NCBI GenBank assembly: GCA_034769895.1
Contig: CM068370.1
Location: 47,358,344 to 47,422,343, forward strand
Direction: 5' to 3'
Source of the DNA: Magicicada septendecula
Lineage: Eukaryota > Arthropoda > Insecta > Hemiptera > Cicadidae
DNA: 64,000 nt
This document shows positions 32,711 through 44,390 of the stretch, in pieces (positions within the stretch are counted from its first letter, which is position 1; each line of letters starts with the position of its first letter). A program made the translations under genes and the position numbers. The notes under the pieces are model-generated. The model saw nothing but the letters and a program-made list of their open reading frames with translations. It was not told the origin of the DNA and ran no database searches.

Positions 32711-33815
32711 TGTAAATAAATAAACCGTTTACCATTAAAATAATAAAAATAACTGCTGCCAGACTATTACTTACCTTCATAAAACGTTAAACTGCCCAGG
32801 TCGCCAACATATTTTATAGACGAATATGTAAACTTAAACACTCTTGCCCTTATAAAAACTTAAATAATCTCGCTATCTGACCACCCTTAATTCAGAAAAC
32901 TCCCCAGAACGTTAGACAAGTTTTGTTGGCACAGAAAACTAGGAAATGGTTATGGCGTAATAACTACAACTAACACATGTTTATGTTGAAAACAAACCTT
33001 ATTTATTGTACCATTAATTTCTTTCTATATTTTTTAAAATGTTACTTCTCTATGTTACCAGTACTTTGATATTTTTCCCACACACACACTATCTCATTCT
33101 TCACAATTCTGAAAACCCCCCCGATTAACTGAGCTCTCTGATTTATTGTTTACTTTAAAACTTTGGCCAAGAATAAACTTGTGTCAGTACTGTACTTATC
33201 TGAATTCAGCGTCCATAACCGTTACGCCACATGGCAGATTACACCTTTCACAAAACTACCACGAACTCATCTTTATCATGGTTACACTTATTGTATAAAA
33301 CTGTTTATGGTTACATTACTTAGTAACTCAATCTTTGGTAGACCTACTTTTACATTTTTCGGTCTACCAAACTTTTCCGAGGCAAATGTTAAATTTGCGT
33401 CTGTTCACTATGGGATTATATCGTCGACTGCCATTCAACTGACTGCGAGCGTCGTTCGCAGTTGCATCGATGCAAGGTGTTGGGCGTTGGTCCAGCAGCC
33501 CGCCAACGTATGTGGGTTTTATAACGCCTTCTCTGATTGGGTGGTTTAAAATGTTCTGGGCCAACAAATTCTGCAGCTGTTGCCGCCTGATGAAATTGGC
33601 GTGTTACACTCGCATTTGCCATAATTCACAAACGTCTTGAGTTGTAGGTGATTGGGTAACTCGTCTAGTCAGACTGACACCGGACACAAACACAGACGGG
33701 TGTTTCGCAATAAGATTGTATGCACTTTGGTTAAAAAAGAGGTCCCCCAAAGGTTGAACACTGTATGAATTAGAACTGGTTAAAATTATTTCCTCCCCTG
33801 ATCTGTCCCATTATA
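32711..33815 (-). repeat. LTR of element H (minus strand)
   Basis: On the minus strand the sequence after the polypurine tract reads TATAATGGGACA, a decayed form (C to T, G to A changes) of the TGTAACGGGACA start of LTR G. It ends GGTTTATTTATTTACA. A splice-donor-like GAAGGTAAGTAA lies near its end, as in the other family LTRs. The length of 1105 bp fits the family. It is the 3' LTR; the 5' LTR was not found in the window. Confidence 0.72.
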
Positions 33816-34949
33816 ATACCCCCCCAATGAGAGGTTTTATGCCGAAGCATAAAAACTCTCATTGCCTAAACCCAAGAGGATCAGCAAGGATATGGCACCA
33901 TGACCCCCCTTAAATACTTATTATAATCAAGGGTTACTTACCCCCCTAGTCCGGTGACTGTGGTCGCACCTGCATGATCTTATTGGACTTCCTTCCTCAG
34001 GATCCCAACACCATAACACCACACAGGTACGCGACGCCCCTGCCCTGACGCACTGGCCAGCACAGATACACCCCCACAGTACCACCCGACTCTAAAATAT
34101 CCTATCATAATATCAATAAACGGCTTTCCATTACTCCATATCCTTAACTGATTTATTTCCACTTAGTCGTACTGGTTCGCCATTAGCAAAGTACTGGTTC
34201 TATTTTTAATACACTTTACATGTTACACGACTATACATAATTACATCCTAAGCAAATAAACTTTTATATTTCACAAAAACTTAGACTCAGAATACATTAC
34301 TAACCTCAGGTTCACATAAAACATTTCATCTCTGAATTTGAATAAAATTTACTAACATTACACAACTTTTAATTTCTATTTCTATTGATTAAACATTTTA
34401 ATTATCTTGCATTATTACTTCAACTTTGACCTTCTATTAAACATTTTAATCATCAACCTTTAATTATTTATCGTTTATTACACAATTCAATTCTCCCAAA
34501 AATTTAAGTTTATTGCCAACATCCAACTTTTACATTACAAATTAACTCAATCATCACAAATTAGTTTAATTCCATCTTTTCGAATAATAAATTAATTACC
34601 TCAAATTAATTTAATTACGTTATTTGCAATAATTTAAATTATATACTATCAACTGTTCCCTCAAATGAAACATGATTACTGTCATAAACTCAAAACTATA
34701 ACTTTGATCACACCCAATACAATGTACATAACAATGTAATTACTTTGATTGCAATATCTTTACCATTTATTATACAATTCAATTCAAAATAAATGTCTCA
34801 AATTTATTACCGAAGTTTCACATCTTTTAAATTAATTAACCCATCTCAAATTACTTTAAGTCCATCATTTTTCAAAACATTGTAAGTTACTTTAATTACA
34901 CTATTCAAAACAATTTCTGTTAAACTTTGTACCTTTTAATATCTGCATA
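33816..34949 (-). mobile_element. Element H 3' non-coding region (truncated by BEL/Pao)
   Basis: The minus strand carries the family's 3' terminal block: tatggtgttgggatcctgag, gtgcg(a)ccacagtcaccgg, and the polypurine-adjacent hairpin at 33825-33864, CAATGAGAGTTTTTATGC-TTCG-GCATAAAACCTCTCATTG. Beyond about 34200 it is AT-rich DNA as in A, E and G. The region stops at about 34949, where a BEL-type LTR begins. H is therefore older than BEL and lies in opposite orientation to A, B1, E and G. Confidence 0.7.
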
Positions 34950-36123
34950 TGTAAACGGCGGGCGCGTGCAGTGACGTCAACCCCCCTGCTAAACTGCTGC
35001 CAGCGTGTCCCACTACGCTCGCAGGAGTCTAGTTAGTTAACTGTTAAACTCTGAATGGGCAACAGCCTTCATTTGCTGCGGCTATGTAATTCTTTCATAT
35101 CGGAATATTCCACTTCAATTTATTATTATGCTTTTCAGTACTTAATTAATTCCTGCTTTGGCAATGTATGCCACGCTACACTGCACGGGCCACGCAATCA
35201 TTTTCGCATAAATTTCAATAAACAGTTAATTCAAAAAAATACAGTCCACTACGTTATTTCATATCTTACCAGCCACACGTTATAAGACCAACTCAAGAAT
35301 TATTCGAGAGCGTCGAAGACGTAACATTTGGTCCTCCGGGCCGGATCGGGATTCGGATCTATATTTCATTTGACAGGCCCAAACAACAGTTTGGTCAATT
35401 CCGAATCTTCTCAAACGTAAAATTGCTGGCCGTGAGCATACATTCATTACTTTCAAAAAAAAAAAAAAAAAAAACTTCATACTTGGCCGAACAAGCTTCT
35501 ACAGGACATCATTTCTAAGACCGCAAGATATTCCAATTCATCATCACTTGTCATTCATAAGTGAAAATCAGAACTTCAAGCCTGCACAGAGAGCTACGGC
35601 TTCAAACATCGCCCGACAAGCGGAAACAAGACTTGCGCCACCAATCCAAGGCCTGCCGGACAGGATCGCCAAGGAAACAACAGGCAACGGAGCCATCTTA
35701 AACCTGCCGAGGACTCTCATAATTCAAGTGACTATGAACTTGTATTTCTCATAGTTTCTCACTTATATAATTTTATATACAGTAAAAATCAGTAATATTT
35801 GCAAAAGAATTTTTATATAAACAGAAATTAGTTTCAAGTGACTATAGACCTGTATTTTCACATAAATTTTCATTTATACAATTTTACAAGAAATCAGTCA
35901 GAAACTTAAATAATGGAATGAAGCTATATGTATATTTTTATTTTTAAATGAGTCATATTTTCAAACAATTTTCATATAACTATTTAAAAAAAAAAATAAG
36001 TACATATTATAATAAGGAATTAGATTAAGTTATATACCGCTCACTGGCTGCCGCATTATATCAGAATTTGATAAAGAACTCAAATTACATTAATTGTTCA
36101 CCTGTTCTGTATTTATTTATTGG
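34950..36123 (+). repeat. Putative 5' LTR and leader of a BEL/Pao element
   Basis: The sequence changes abruptly from AT-rich H DNA to TGTAAACGGCGGGCGCG at 34950. A promoter-like agtctagttagttaactg lies at 35026-35043. A TGG-starting, primer-binding-like TGGTTTCGGATCACAG lies just before gag (about 36120). The right end of the LTR is not defined because its partner copy lies outside the window. A poly-A run (35455-35474) is internal. Confidence 0.5.
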
Positions 36124-36150
36124 TTTCGGATCACAGCTTGAAGTTCAATC

Positions 36151-37515
36151 ATGACTGATGTGAAAGCTTTAATTAAAAAACGTGGCACAATTAAAGCCTC
36201 TATATCCCGTATAAACACCTTCGCGGACAATTTCGATCCTGAAACAAATGATCACCATGCTTTAAAAATAAAACTTCGTCACTTGATGGAGTTGTCCGCG
36301 AAGTATGATGAAATTCAGACCCAAATTGAGGCTGATGAATCTGATTTCACATCGGTAAGTGACAGGGTTCAGACAGCGGATGATATCTGCACTATTGAGT
36401 GTAACCTGCACAATTTATTAGAACGTGTAGAAGAGGTGAGCAAAAAAACATTAAATCAAGCGGAAGTTATGTCAATTAAAACATCCCCTATTTAGTTAGA
36501 GCCAATTAAATTGCCCTGCTTCTCAGGCAACATTATTGATTGGCAGCACTATTACAACATGTTCTTGGAGTTAGTACACGTCAGAACGGACCTGACGGAC
36601 ATCCATAAATTGCATTATTTACATTCTTCATTAAGGGACGAGGCTTTAAATGTAATAAAGTCTCTCCCAATCACCCATGATAATTATGCGGTAGCCATTG
36701 AGCTATTGAAAGCCAGGTATGATAGTAAATTAATTGTCTCAGCGTATCATGTAGGGAATGTCTTGGCCATGAAGTCCATTCAGCAAGAGTCCATGGTTGG
36801 CATTTCAAAATTTATTGACGAAATCACCGAAATATAAACGCTTTGAATTCATTGAGTTTACCTGTAAATACTTTTGAAATTATTTTTGTTCAATATCTAA
36901 CTCAGAAACTCGATAACCAGACATGTCGACTATGGAAGGAAAGTCTATCCGACTAGCGATTCCCTAATTTCAACAATTTCATTAAATTTTTAAATGGTAG
37001 AAGGCAATTAATGCAAAACGTCGGCGCCTCGACCAGTTCAGCAAACGGAACACAAGTTAGCGATAAGATTCCCTATCGCAAGACTATTAAACCCGTTGAG
37101 CTCACTAGGTCAACATTTCATACTCATATCAACAATAACATTTGTCAGCTGTGTCGCAGTAAACATAGACTGTCTGAATGCCCATAATTCGTGGCTACAT
37201 CTCCCTTTGAGCGAAAAAACATTTTACTCAAATACAAACTTTGTTTAAATTGCATGCGTCAAGGCCATGAGCCCTCACACTGTCCTTCCAAATTTTCTTG
37301 TAGGACATGTTCTAAACGACATCATACAATGATTCACATATCAGGCAGTAACACTTCAAACAGGGGCAACAATCAATTTTCCCTCAAATTACAAACAAAC
37401 AAATCTATTCTGTTATCCACCACTGTCTGCATGACAACGGACCAAGCTGGTAGGAAGCATCCAGTAAGGATTGTATTAGATTCAGGATCTCAAGCAAACT
37501 TCTGTACCATGAGTT
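36151..37515 (+). pseudogene. BEL/Pao Gag-protease (DUF1759, zinc knuckles, protease), interrupted by B1
   Basis: Starts MTDVKALIKKRGTIKAS, the usual BEL/Pao Gag opening. After an in-frame TAG (36493-36495) it continues in a DUF1759-like capsid region (LPCFSGNIIDWQHYYNMF, RYDSKLIVSAYHVGNVL). Further stops and probable frameshifts follow at about 36835, 36965 and 37186. Zinc-knuckle sequences come next: CQLCRSKHRLSEC, and CLNCMRQGHEPSHCPSKFSCRTCSKRHHTMIH. The protease begins at about 37470 with IVLDSGSQANFCTMS, where element B1 inserts. The coding sequence resumes at 63890. The order fits BEL/Pao, whose RT and integrase would lie beyond the window. Multiple stops make it a pseudogene. Confidence 0.85.
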
Positions 37516-38737
37516 TGTAACGGGGCAAAAAGGGGGGCTTTTTATTTTATTAAATTTGGGTTTTTATTTTATTAAAATATTGTTGAATTCGGTTTCATCT
37601 GTGTGGACAGCCACGTGTTCAAATGAAGTGTAGTTAGAACAAAGGACTTGTGAGGTGATGCCAATGCAATGGAATGTGCGGGTTGACGATTCTTAGAACT
37701 TTGCGATTGTGTGACACACACACACAAACGCGCAAGCACCAACATCTGCTGAGCACCTAAACGACGCCGAGTTGTTTGAAACAAAATGGCTTGGAGACGA
37801 AGGTTTTGTTCGCACGTGGTCTCAAAACGACGGAAACGAAATTAAGTCCTACCCACATTTGTGACGTCGACCAGTGAACACTAAATATCGTCGACGTCCA
37901 ACACACGGGAGTTGCACTTGTTGAATGTGCGATGACGAACGACTCAGAGCAGAAGGCATTGTAATTCCGCTATGCCTAGTTTTCTGATGGGAGATTTTGT
38001 TAGTGACTCTCGTCCCAGTTGAATAAAAATCTAAACCCGACCGGGTGTGAAATAAAACGTGTGCACACAAAATCTTAAATTTAACATGTAAAAAGTGAAC
38101 AAAAGTTAAAAAATGATTTAATATAAATAAATAGAATCAGTGAAGTGAACGGGCGAAATAAAAGAGGAATCGTAAACTTTCGGACACTTAAAACACACGA
38201 GGCACATGGCAGCGAGAGGAGTGACGCAGTTGGGTAACCCATTAGAATAATTTCAATATTTTTTAATAAAGGGTTCTTCAAATATGTTAAAAATAAAAGG
38301 GGTTGGGATAAATTAATGGAATGAGTGTAGAGTGTGCAGCAATCTGGGTCGTCTATAGTAGAGTAAAATAATTAGATTCAGGTAGTAAGAAATATGTATT
38401 TGTCTGTATAAAAATGATTCAAGGTCTTGTTTATGTTTTAAATAATAACAGTTGTTATTAATAATGTGAAGGCAGAGAAGTTTAAGTTAACAGAAAATTT
38501 GAGTAACTTTGAGTAAAATTTTAAAAGCAAATGTTGAAAGTTTAAAGAATAAAAATAAAATTCTAATTGCTTCTCTTCATACATGCGAGTTGTCTGTTAT
38601 TAATATAACCTTACAATCATTCTTGCATTCCAACGTTCGTGTGACGTAATTCTGGGCTGAGAGAAGATTTTTTAAGGTAAGTGGAAGATTAATAATTTTG
38701 ATGATTTTAATGTATTAAAAATGTAATTAATATCACA
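37516..38737 (+). repeat. Element B1 5' LTR
   Basis: Begins TGTAACGGGGC, ends ATATCACA. A splice-donor-like TTAAGGTAAGTGG lies about 60 bp before its end. It differs from the 3' LTR mainly between about 37930 and 38300, where the two sequences are not alignable by eye, so either gene conversion or a replaced segment is likely. Confidence 0.88.
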
Positions 38738-38948
38738 ACTGGCGCGTCCGAAGCAGGGACAGTTTTTATAAATTGAAATTAAAATATAAAGACCACACCT
38801 ACAAGTAAAATGCAAGTTTGATTTGAAGGTTAAGTAACTACATAAAAATTACATAGCACATATAAAATAGTACATCAATGTTCAGAGGTTAAGAGTTAAG
38901 TGGTAGATGTTTTTATATAAGAAAATCTAGATTAATAAACTTATAGAT
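38738..38948 (+). other. Element B1 primer-binding-like site and leader
   Basis: AC-TGGCGCGTCCGAAGCAGG directly follows the LTR; it starts with TGG and is the candidate primer site. It shares CAGGGACAG with the E site 14 bases downstream of TGG. About 185 bp of leader precede the gag ATG. Confidence 0.65.
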
Positions 38949-40638
38949 ATGGCAGGAAATAATGAAAGCGATATAAATGAAATGACTAATGTCGAAAATT
39001 GTGATGAATCAAATATTATGAGTAATTTTGAGATACATTCAACTCCAAGTGCGAGTCAAGAGAAAATAGAATTAAATTTAACAGATCCAAGTAATGTGAC
39101 TGAGGACTCAGGAGTACAGTTGACACCAACCTCAACAAAATATAGTAACAAAGTAGAAAATGATATGATGAGTGTTATACTAAATCAATTAGAGAAAATG
39201 AACAGTAATTTTAACAGTAAATTTGATGTACAGAATAGTCGTTTTGACAATAACGATATAAAATTGAATGAAATTAAAAGTGAATTTAACTGTAAATTTG
39301 ACGCTAAATTTGATGTACTTAAATTTGACATTAATGAGGTAAAAATGAAATGCGAAAGTAATTTTAACAAATTGAAATTTGAATTAAACGAAAATTGGGT
39401 CACTCATTAAATAGTATGAATAATAGAATTGACGAAATAGAGAGTAGTGTGGTAGAAAAAATCGATAAACAAATACAGGAAATAACTGAAAATGTTGAAC
39501 GTAAAACAGATGAATGTAATGCTAGTAGTGAGTACAAGTTTAATTGTGTAGTTGATAAGATTGAAACATATGAAACTAGTACTAATGTCAAAATAAATGA
39601 AATCGAAAGTAATTGCAAAACAGAGATACAAGCTATACAAAATACAGTGAATATTATAGATAAGCGTCACGTAGAAGTTGAGTGTTTAAATAATAATAAA
39701 TTTATATCAATTGAGCAGAGCATAGTTAATGTTAAAGACGAATTGAATGTAGCTATAAATGAAAAACTTAATAGTGTTATTGAACAAATAGTCATTACTA
39801 AAGATATGAATAGCGATATCGATTTGGAATTGTTTAATTGTGAAAACAGGGGGGTACACCCTATGCAGTTTTTAAATAGAGTTAAAGAATTCAATCAGTT
39901 TTGTAGAAGTAGTAAGGAAGTACAACTGTTGAAAATAATGAAGTGTTTTAGAGGGAATTCCGCGGTATGAGCGGAGGTGCATAACGTAGAGTGGGTTTTG
40001 AGACGGCATTTAGAGAGAAATATTGGTCGGAGGAAGAACAAGAAATATTGCGGAGTAAAATTATAGGATCAGGTAATTTTGGGACCCAAGGGGGCAACGT
40101 AACCATGTATGTAATGCGATTATACAATGAGGCCAAATATTTAGAGCCACCGTTACTGTTTCGATCATTCATCCGTCACATAAGTAAGCATTTGCCCAGA
40201 GAAATACAAATTACGCTAATGACCTGTGAGATTCTAGAGATTACAGAACTAGAGAAAATATTGGATATTTTTCAAAATATACGGGAACGTGATATGAGTA
40301 GGCGAATAAACACACCAGTAACACATATGAATGGTAATTATAATCAATCCCAGGGAATACCAAACTTTCACCGTGGGGCACGAGGGGGAAATAATGATAA
40401 TCGAGGCGAGGGTTGGAGATGCGCCGACTGTAATGTTGATAACTATTCAATAAGAACCACTTGTTTTAGATGTCACAAACCAAGAGAATGTCAACGCAGT
40501 GAGAGAACGTATCAGCCACAAAATCAACCGCAGAGAGGAGGCGAGAACACTAGAGGAGCACCGAGGGGAAATGGAAGTGGAAACAGAGGCAGAGGTGGAT
40601 ACAGCCAGGCAGTAGCAGGTCCATCCACGGGAAACTAG
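38949..40638 (+). pseudogene. Element B1 Gag with RanBP2-type zinc finger and RGG tail
   Basis: Three overlapping frames (38949-39410, 39395-39970, 39991-40638) make one Gag with at least two frameshifts and a stop near 39968. The N-terminal part has STPSASQEK and DSGVQLTPTS, also present in E Gag, then a long Asn/Lys/Glu-rich coiled coil. The capsid-like part (VHPMQFLNRVKEFNQFCRSS; YNEAKYLEPPLLFRSFI) is in the second and third frames. Instead of a CCHC knuckle there is a finger at about 40413-40476, WRCADCNVDNYSIRTTCFRC, which fits W-x-C-x2-C-x3-N-x6-C-x2-C exactly. A Gly/Arg-rich tail with RGG repeats follows. The family normally binds viral-like RNA through CCHC knuckles; RNA binding by the RanBP2 finger plus RGG tail is inferred. 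Confidence 0.85.
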
Positions 40639-40646
40639 AAGAGACA

Positions 40647-42005
40647 ATGGGGAACAGGGCCCATCCATTGTCGGAGGAGAACCTGGGGGTCCAAGAGGAG
40701 TATAACTACAGCAGCAACATAATTATAAGAGACATGGCGGAGGAGTTACTGGAGGAGGATGCTGCAGAAATGGCAGAAACCAAAACTGGACTGACGGAGG
40801 TATTTGTAACCATAGAAGGTAAGAATTACAAAACATTGATTGATACAGGTAGTGAGATATCAGTAGTTTCAGAGAATGTACTGGGTGAATTACAAAGGGT
40901 AAATAAGAATATTCCATCATTACCAGTTGCGGGAGTAACAGTAGTGGGGGTGACTGGAGTACGAAGTAAACTAGTCACTAAACAAGTACAATTAAACATA
41001 TACATTAATGAAATAGAATTTGAGAATACTTTTCTAGTAGTTAAGGGTTTGAATTTAGATATAATTCTGGGAAATGATTTTTTGGAGAGAAATAAAGCAG
41101 TAATTGATTTTAACCAGAGAATAGTAGAATTTAATAAGGGGCATGAACCAGTCAGGGTAGATTTTAAGAGGGTGTTAGATAAGGTTAGAGTTACGGGTGT
41201 AAAGATGATACAAAACCGAGTAGGCGAGGGAATTATAGAAACAAGAATGAATGTGTGTCAAGAGAGTGAGAGCATGGAGAATGATGAGAGAGTATGGGAA
41301 AATAGGGCAGAGAAATTTTTTAATGAGGGTGGAGTTGTAGGTAGTCCCCAACGACAGGAGTTGTGGGCAGTTATTAAACGTTTTAGAGATGTGTTTGCTG
41401 AGTTGCCTGGAAAAGCCAGGGACTATGTATGCTAGCTGAAGATTCGAGAGCACTCACCCTACATGCAGAGAAGTTATCCAGTGCCATTTTTGAAGAGGAG
41501 AGCCGTTCAAGAAGAGTTGGACCGCATGATGGAAGGGGACATCATTGAAAGATCCATATCGCCTTACTCGAATCCATTGGTAGTGGTCATCAAAAAGGAT
41601 GGAAAGGTAAGATTGTGTTTAGACGCCAGGAAAATTAATCAAATTATAATACCTGACCGGGAGTCACCGGAAGCCATGAACAAAATTTTTCAAAAGTTTA
41701 GTGGAGTCAGATATATGACGTCCTTAGATTTAACAGCAGGCTACTGGCAAGTTCCATTAGCGCCAGAGAGCCGAAAATTTACTGCGTTTCTTTTCAATGG
41801 TAAAAACTATCAGTTTAAACGCCTGCCATTTGGACTAAACACTAGTGTAGCCAGTTTTATAAAATGCTTAGATATGATTTTACAACCCAAGGTTTTAGAT
41901 TTTTTAACTGTATATGTTGACGACATATTAATAGCATCAAGAACATTCTCTGAACACGTAGAACACATAGAGTACGTTTTAAATAAATTGCAACAAGGGG
42001 ATTAA
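40647..42005 (+). pseudogene. Element B1 protease and reverse transcriptase, one stop and a terminal frameshift
   Basis: A single frame with TAG at 41433-41435 separating protease from RT. The protease has FVTIEGKNYKTLIDTGSEIS with the active DTGS at 40841-40852, and the flap/C-terminal part ends in IILGNDFL. RT (41463-42005) contains IKKDGKVRLCLDARKIN, the first catalytic Asp in TSLDLTAGYWQVPL, the LPFGLNTS turn and YVDD at about 41919-41930. At 42000 a one-base loss ends the frame inside the thumb. All RT catalytic residues are present. The 40638/40647 spacing from gag suggests a fused Gag-Pol separated by mutation or frameshifting. Confidence 0.92.
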
Positions 42006-43323
42006 CTGTTAATTGGGAGAAATCAAAATTCCTGCAAACTGAGATACACATTTAGGTTTTATTATCACTCCCGAGGGTATTTTTGCAAACCCACACAAAG
42101 TAGAAGCTATCATACGTTTTCCAGAACCAAAAAATATTAAACAGTTGCAGAGCTTTCTAGGATTATTCAGAGAAATTATGCGCATGTTACCTCTAAGCTA
42201 AGTGCGGTTTTGCAAAAGAATAAGCAATGGAAATGGGGAGAGGAGGAGAGGATTATTTTCAATGAAATTAAAGAGAAATTTATAGACATGATAATGATGA
42301 CACCCCGATTTTCAGAGAAAGTTTTATTTACAAACGGATGCCAGCAACATAGCCCTCGGCGCAGAGCTTTACCAGGAGGGTGAGGATCAGGAGCACAGGA
42401 CCATCGCTTTTGCCAGCAGAACCTTATTGGCAGCCGAAAAGAATTACACCACTACAGAGAAAGAATTGCTGAGCATCGTCTTCGTGGTGAAGAAATTCCG
42501 CACTTACCTGCTAGGAAACCAAACCGTCATTAGGACCGATCATAAGGCCTTATTATTTCTAAATGCATGTAAGCTGACGCATAGCAGATTAACCAGGTGG
42601 GTATTAGCTTTACAAGAGTACAACTTTTCTTGGGAATATATTAAGGGTTCAGATAATAAAGTACCGGACACTCTGTCCAGGGTAGATACTATAGATAATA
42701 AGACAGGTAGAGATCTGAAAGAAATAGAAATTTTTCGATTAACCAGGGAAGATAGGATTTTTGGGGAGGAATTAAGGGAAATTAAAGATATACAAAGATC
42801 AGAAAATAAATTAGGTAAGATAATAACTAGTTTAGAAGCAGATATTAATGGTTCAGAGTATAATACACATTTCCAGATACATAAGGGAATTCTGTTTAAG
42901 AAAGTAGAAGGGGGTGAACGGGATTGGAGGTTAATGATACCTGATGAATTAGTAGATAGAATTATTTGGGATTGCCACATAAGATATGGTCAGTTTGGGG
43001 CAAAAAAATGTACAAATGTATTAAAAGAATCTTGTGTTTTTAAAAATATGGAGAAGAGAGTTAGGAGAGTATTAAGAGTTTGCGATTTGTGTCAAAAGTC
43101 TAAAGTAGTCAATTATAGGGTTGAAGGGGAAATGAAGTATATTAAAGTAGAAAGACCTTTCGATTTAGTTGCAGGAGATTTGTATGGGCCATTGCCTAAA
43201 GGTAGAGGAGGAGTGGTATATATTTTTGTTGTTTTAGATACTTTTACCAAGTTTGTTAGGTTATACAGTGTAAAGACAGCTACTAGCAAAGTACTCAGCG
43301 AGAAGATCACCAAGACTACATGA
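42006..43323 (+). pseudogene. Element B1 RNase H and integrase N-terminal part
   Basis: 42006-42333 is RT thumb/connection DNA with several frame lesions (near 42055 and 42165). The frame is then open from 42334, where TDASNIALGAELYQEG carries the first RNase H Asp, to 43323. RNase H continues through ASRTLLAAEKNYTTTEKEL to IKGSDNKVPDTLSR. The integrase zinc finger reads CHIRYGQFGAKKC...RVCDLCQKSK. The second ligand of the HHCC set, usually His in HFG, is Gln (QFG), so zinc binding is probably damaged. The core starts LVAGDLYGPLPKG, with the first catalytic Asp, and ends at a one-base frameshift near 43316. Confidence 0.9.
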
Positions 43324-43979
43324 TCAACGTAGGAAAGCCGAAGGTAATTTTATCTGATCATGGACCACAGTTCATCAGCGGCAAGTGGAGACAGACTCTT
43401 GGCTGGGAAGGTATCATACCCAAACATACGGCAGTTTACCATCCACAGTCGAACCAGGCAGAGCGGGTGATGCGAGAAATCGGCAGGATATTCAGGGCGT
43501 ATTGTCACTCCAAACATACAGAATGGCCTTTATACGTGAAGAAGGTCGAAGATTGGTTAAACAGCACAACCCACGATTCGACAGGATTTACACCGTACGA
43601 ATTAATCAAGGGAAACCGTCCACCCAGAATATTAGAACAACTTTTTGAATATCCACCGGAAGAAAGAGTTTTAGACAGAGATGTAAAAATACGACTTGCC
43701 AACGAGAGTCTGCTCACAAAGGGAGAGAGGAGAAAGCGGAAGCAAGATGAAAAGGGTAAGTGGGTCAAGTATGAGATAGGACAATTAGTATTGGTAAGGA
43801 GGCATGACTTGTCTAGTGCACAAGATAAAGAAATAAAAAAGTTTTTCCTCTTATATGAAGGACCTTATGAGATTATAGAAATAAAAATGGATAATGCATA
43901 TGTACTACGTAATCAGGTAACACAGGAAATAGTGGGGACGCAAAATGCTACGAATTTAAAATTATATTGGTCTAGGTAA
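43320..43979 (+). pseudogene. Element B1 integrase C-terminal part
   Basis: Continues the integrase in a shifted frame: VILSDHGPQFISG (second catalytic Asp), HPQSNQAERVMREIG (catalytic Glu), then DSTGFTPYELIKGNRPP and a basic stretch. The C-terminal domain contains LYEGPYEIIEI, the GPY/F module. It ends TNLKLYWSR at TAG (or TAA) 43977-43979. With the preceding part, the D, D and E residues are all retained. The enzyme joins cDNA to chromosomal DNA, giving the 4-bp duplications seen in this family. Confidence 0.92.
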
Positions 43980-44027
43980 GAATTTTTCTGTTGAAATTTA
44001 ACATGTTATATGTGTTTTCAGAAGGGA

Positions 44028-44390
44028 CTCTCCCCCATTTTCGGGCGGTCACGACCTTACCAGTCCTGGCCGTGGTTTTCGGAAATTGGAGGCGGGCCAT
44101 GGTTGGAGGAGCTTCCTTCGGGTGGTGAAACAATGATGGTCCGGCTCCACCAAAATTGGTCAAAATTTGAAATTTACACCACATTTGAATGGGGAGGGGG
44201 ACCCCTAAAGGTACGTGACATAAATGATTTTTATACACTCAAGGTGCAGCGGCCAGGTGTACCTGTCACGTACCTGCACTGCCTCAGAGTGTTTGTAAAT
44301 AATGGAGGCTGCACATATAATAAAGGCAGTGCATACAAATTAAAATTTTAGTGTCAGTGGCGAAACTAAATTTAGCCACTGACAGCAATT
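44028..44390 (+). ncRNA. Element B1 first structured module, directly after pol
   Basis: Begins with ttttcgggcggtcacgacct, a second version of the tttcgggcg(a/g)t(t/c)ac module found at 45091. Stems: 44046-44072 CGGTCA/TGGCCG; 44242-44277 GTGCAG/CTGCAC with an inner CAGGTGTACCTG palindrome; 44352-44384 TGTCAGTGGC/GCCACTGACA (10 perfect pairs). No env-like frame exists here. The other family members lack this upstream copy, so it may be a module duplication in B1. Confidence 0.6.

Noticed and set aside
33195..33250. tRNA-like A box (TGGCGTAACGG, minus strand) inside LTR H
   Set aside because: No B box, no acceptor stem and no cloverleaf; a chance match in an LTR.
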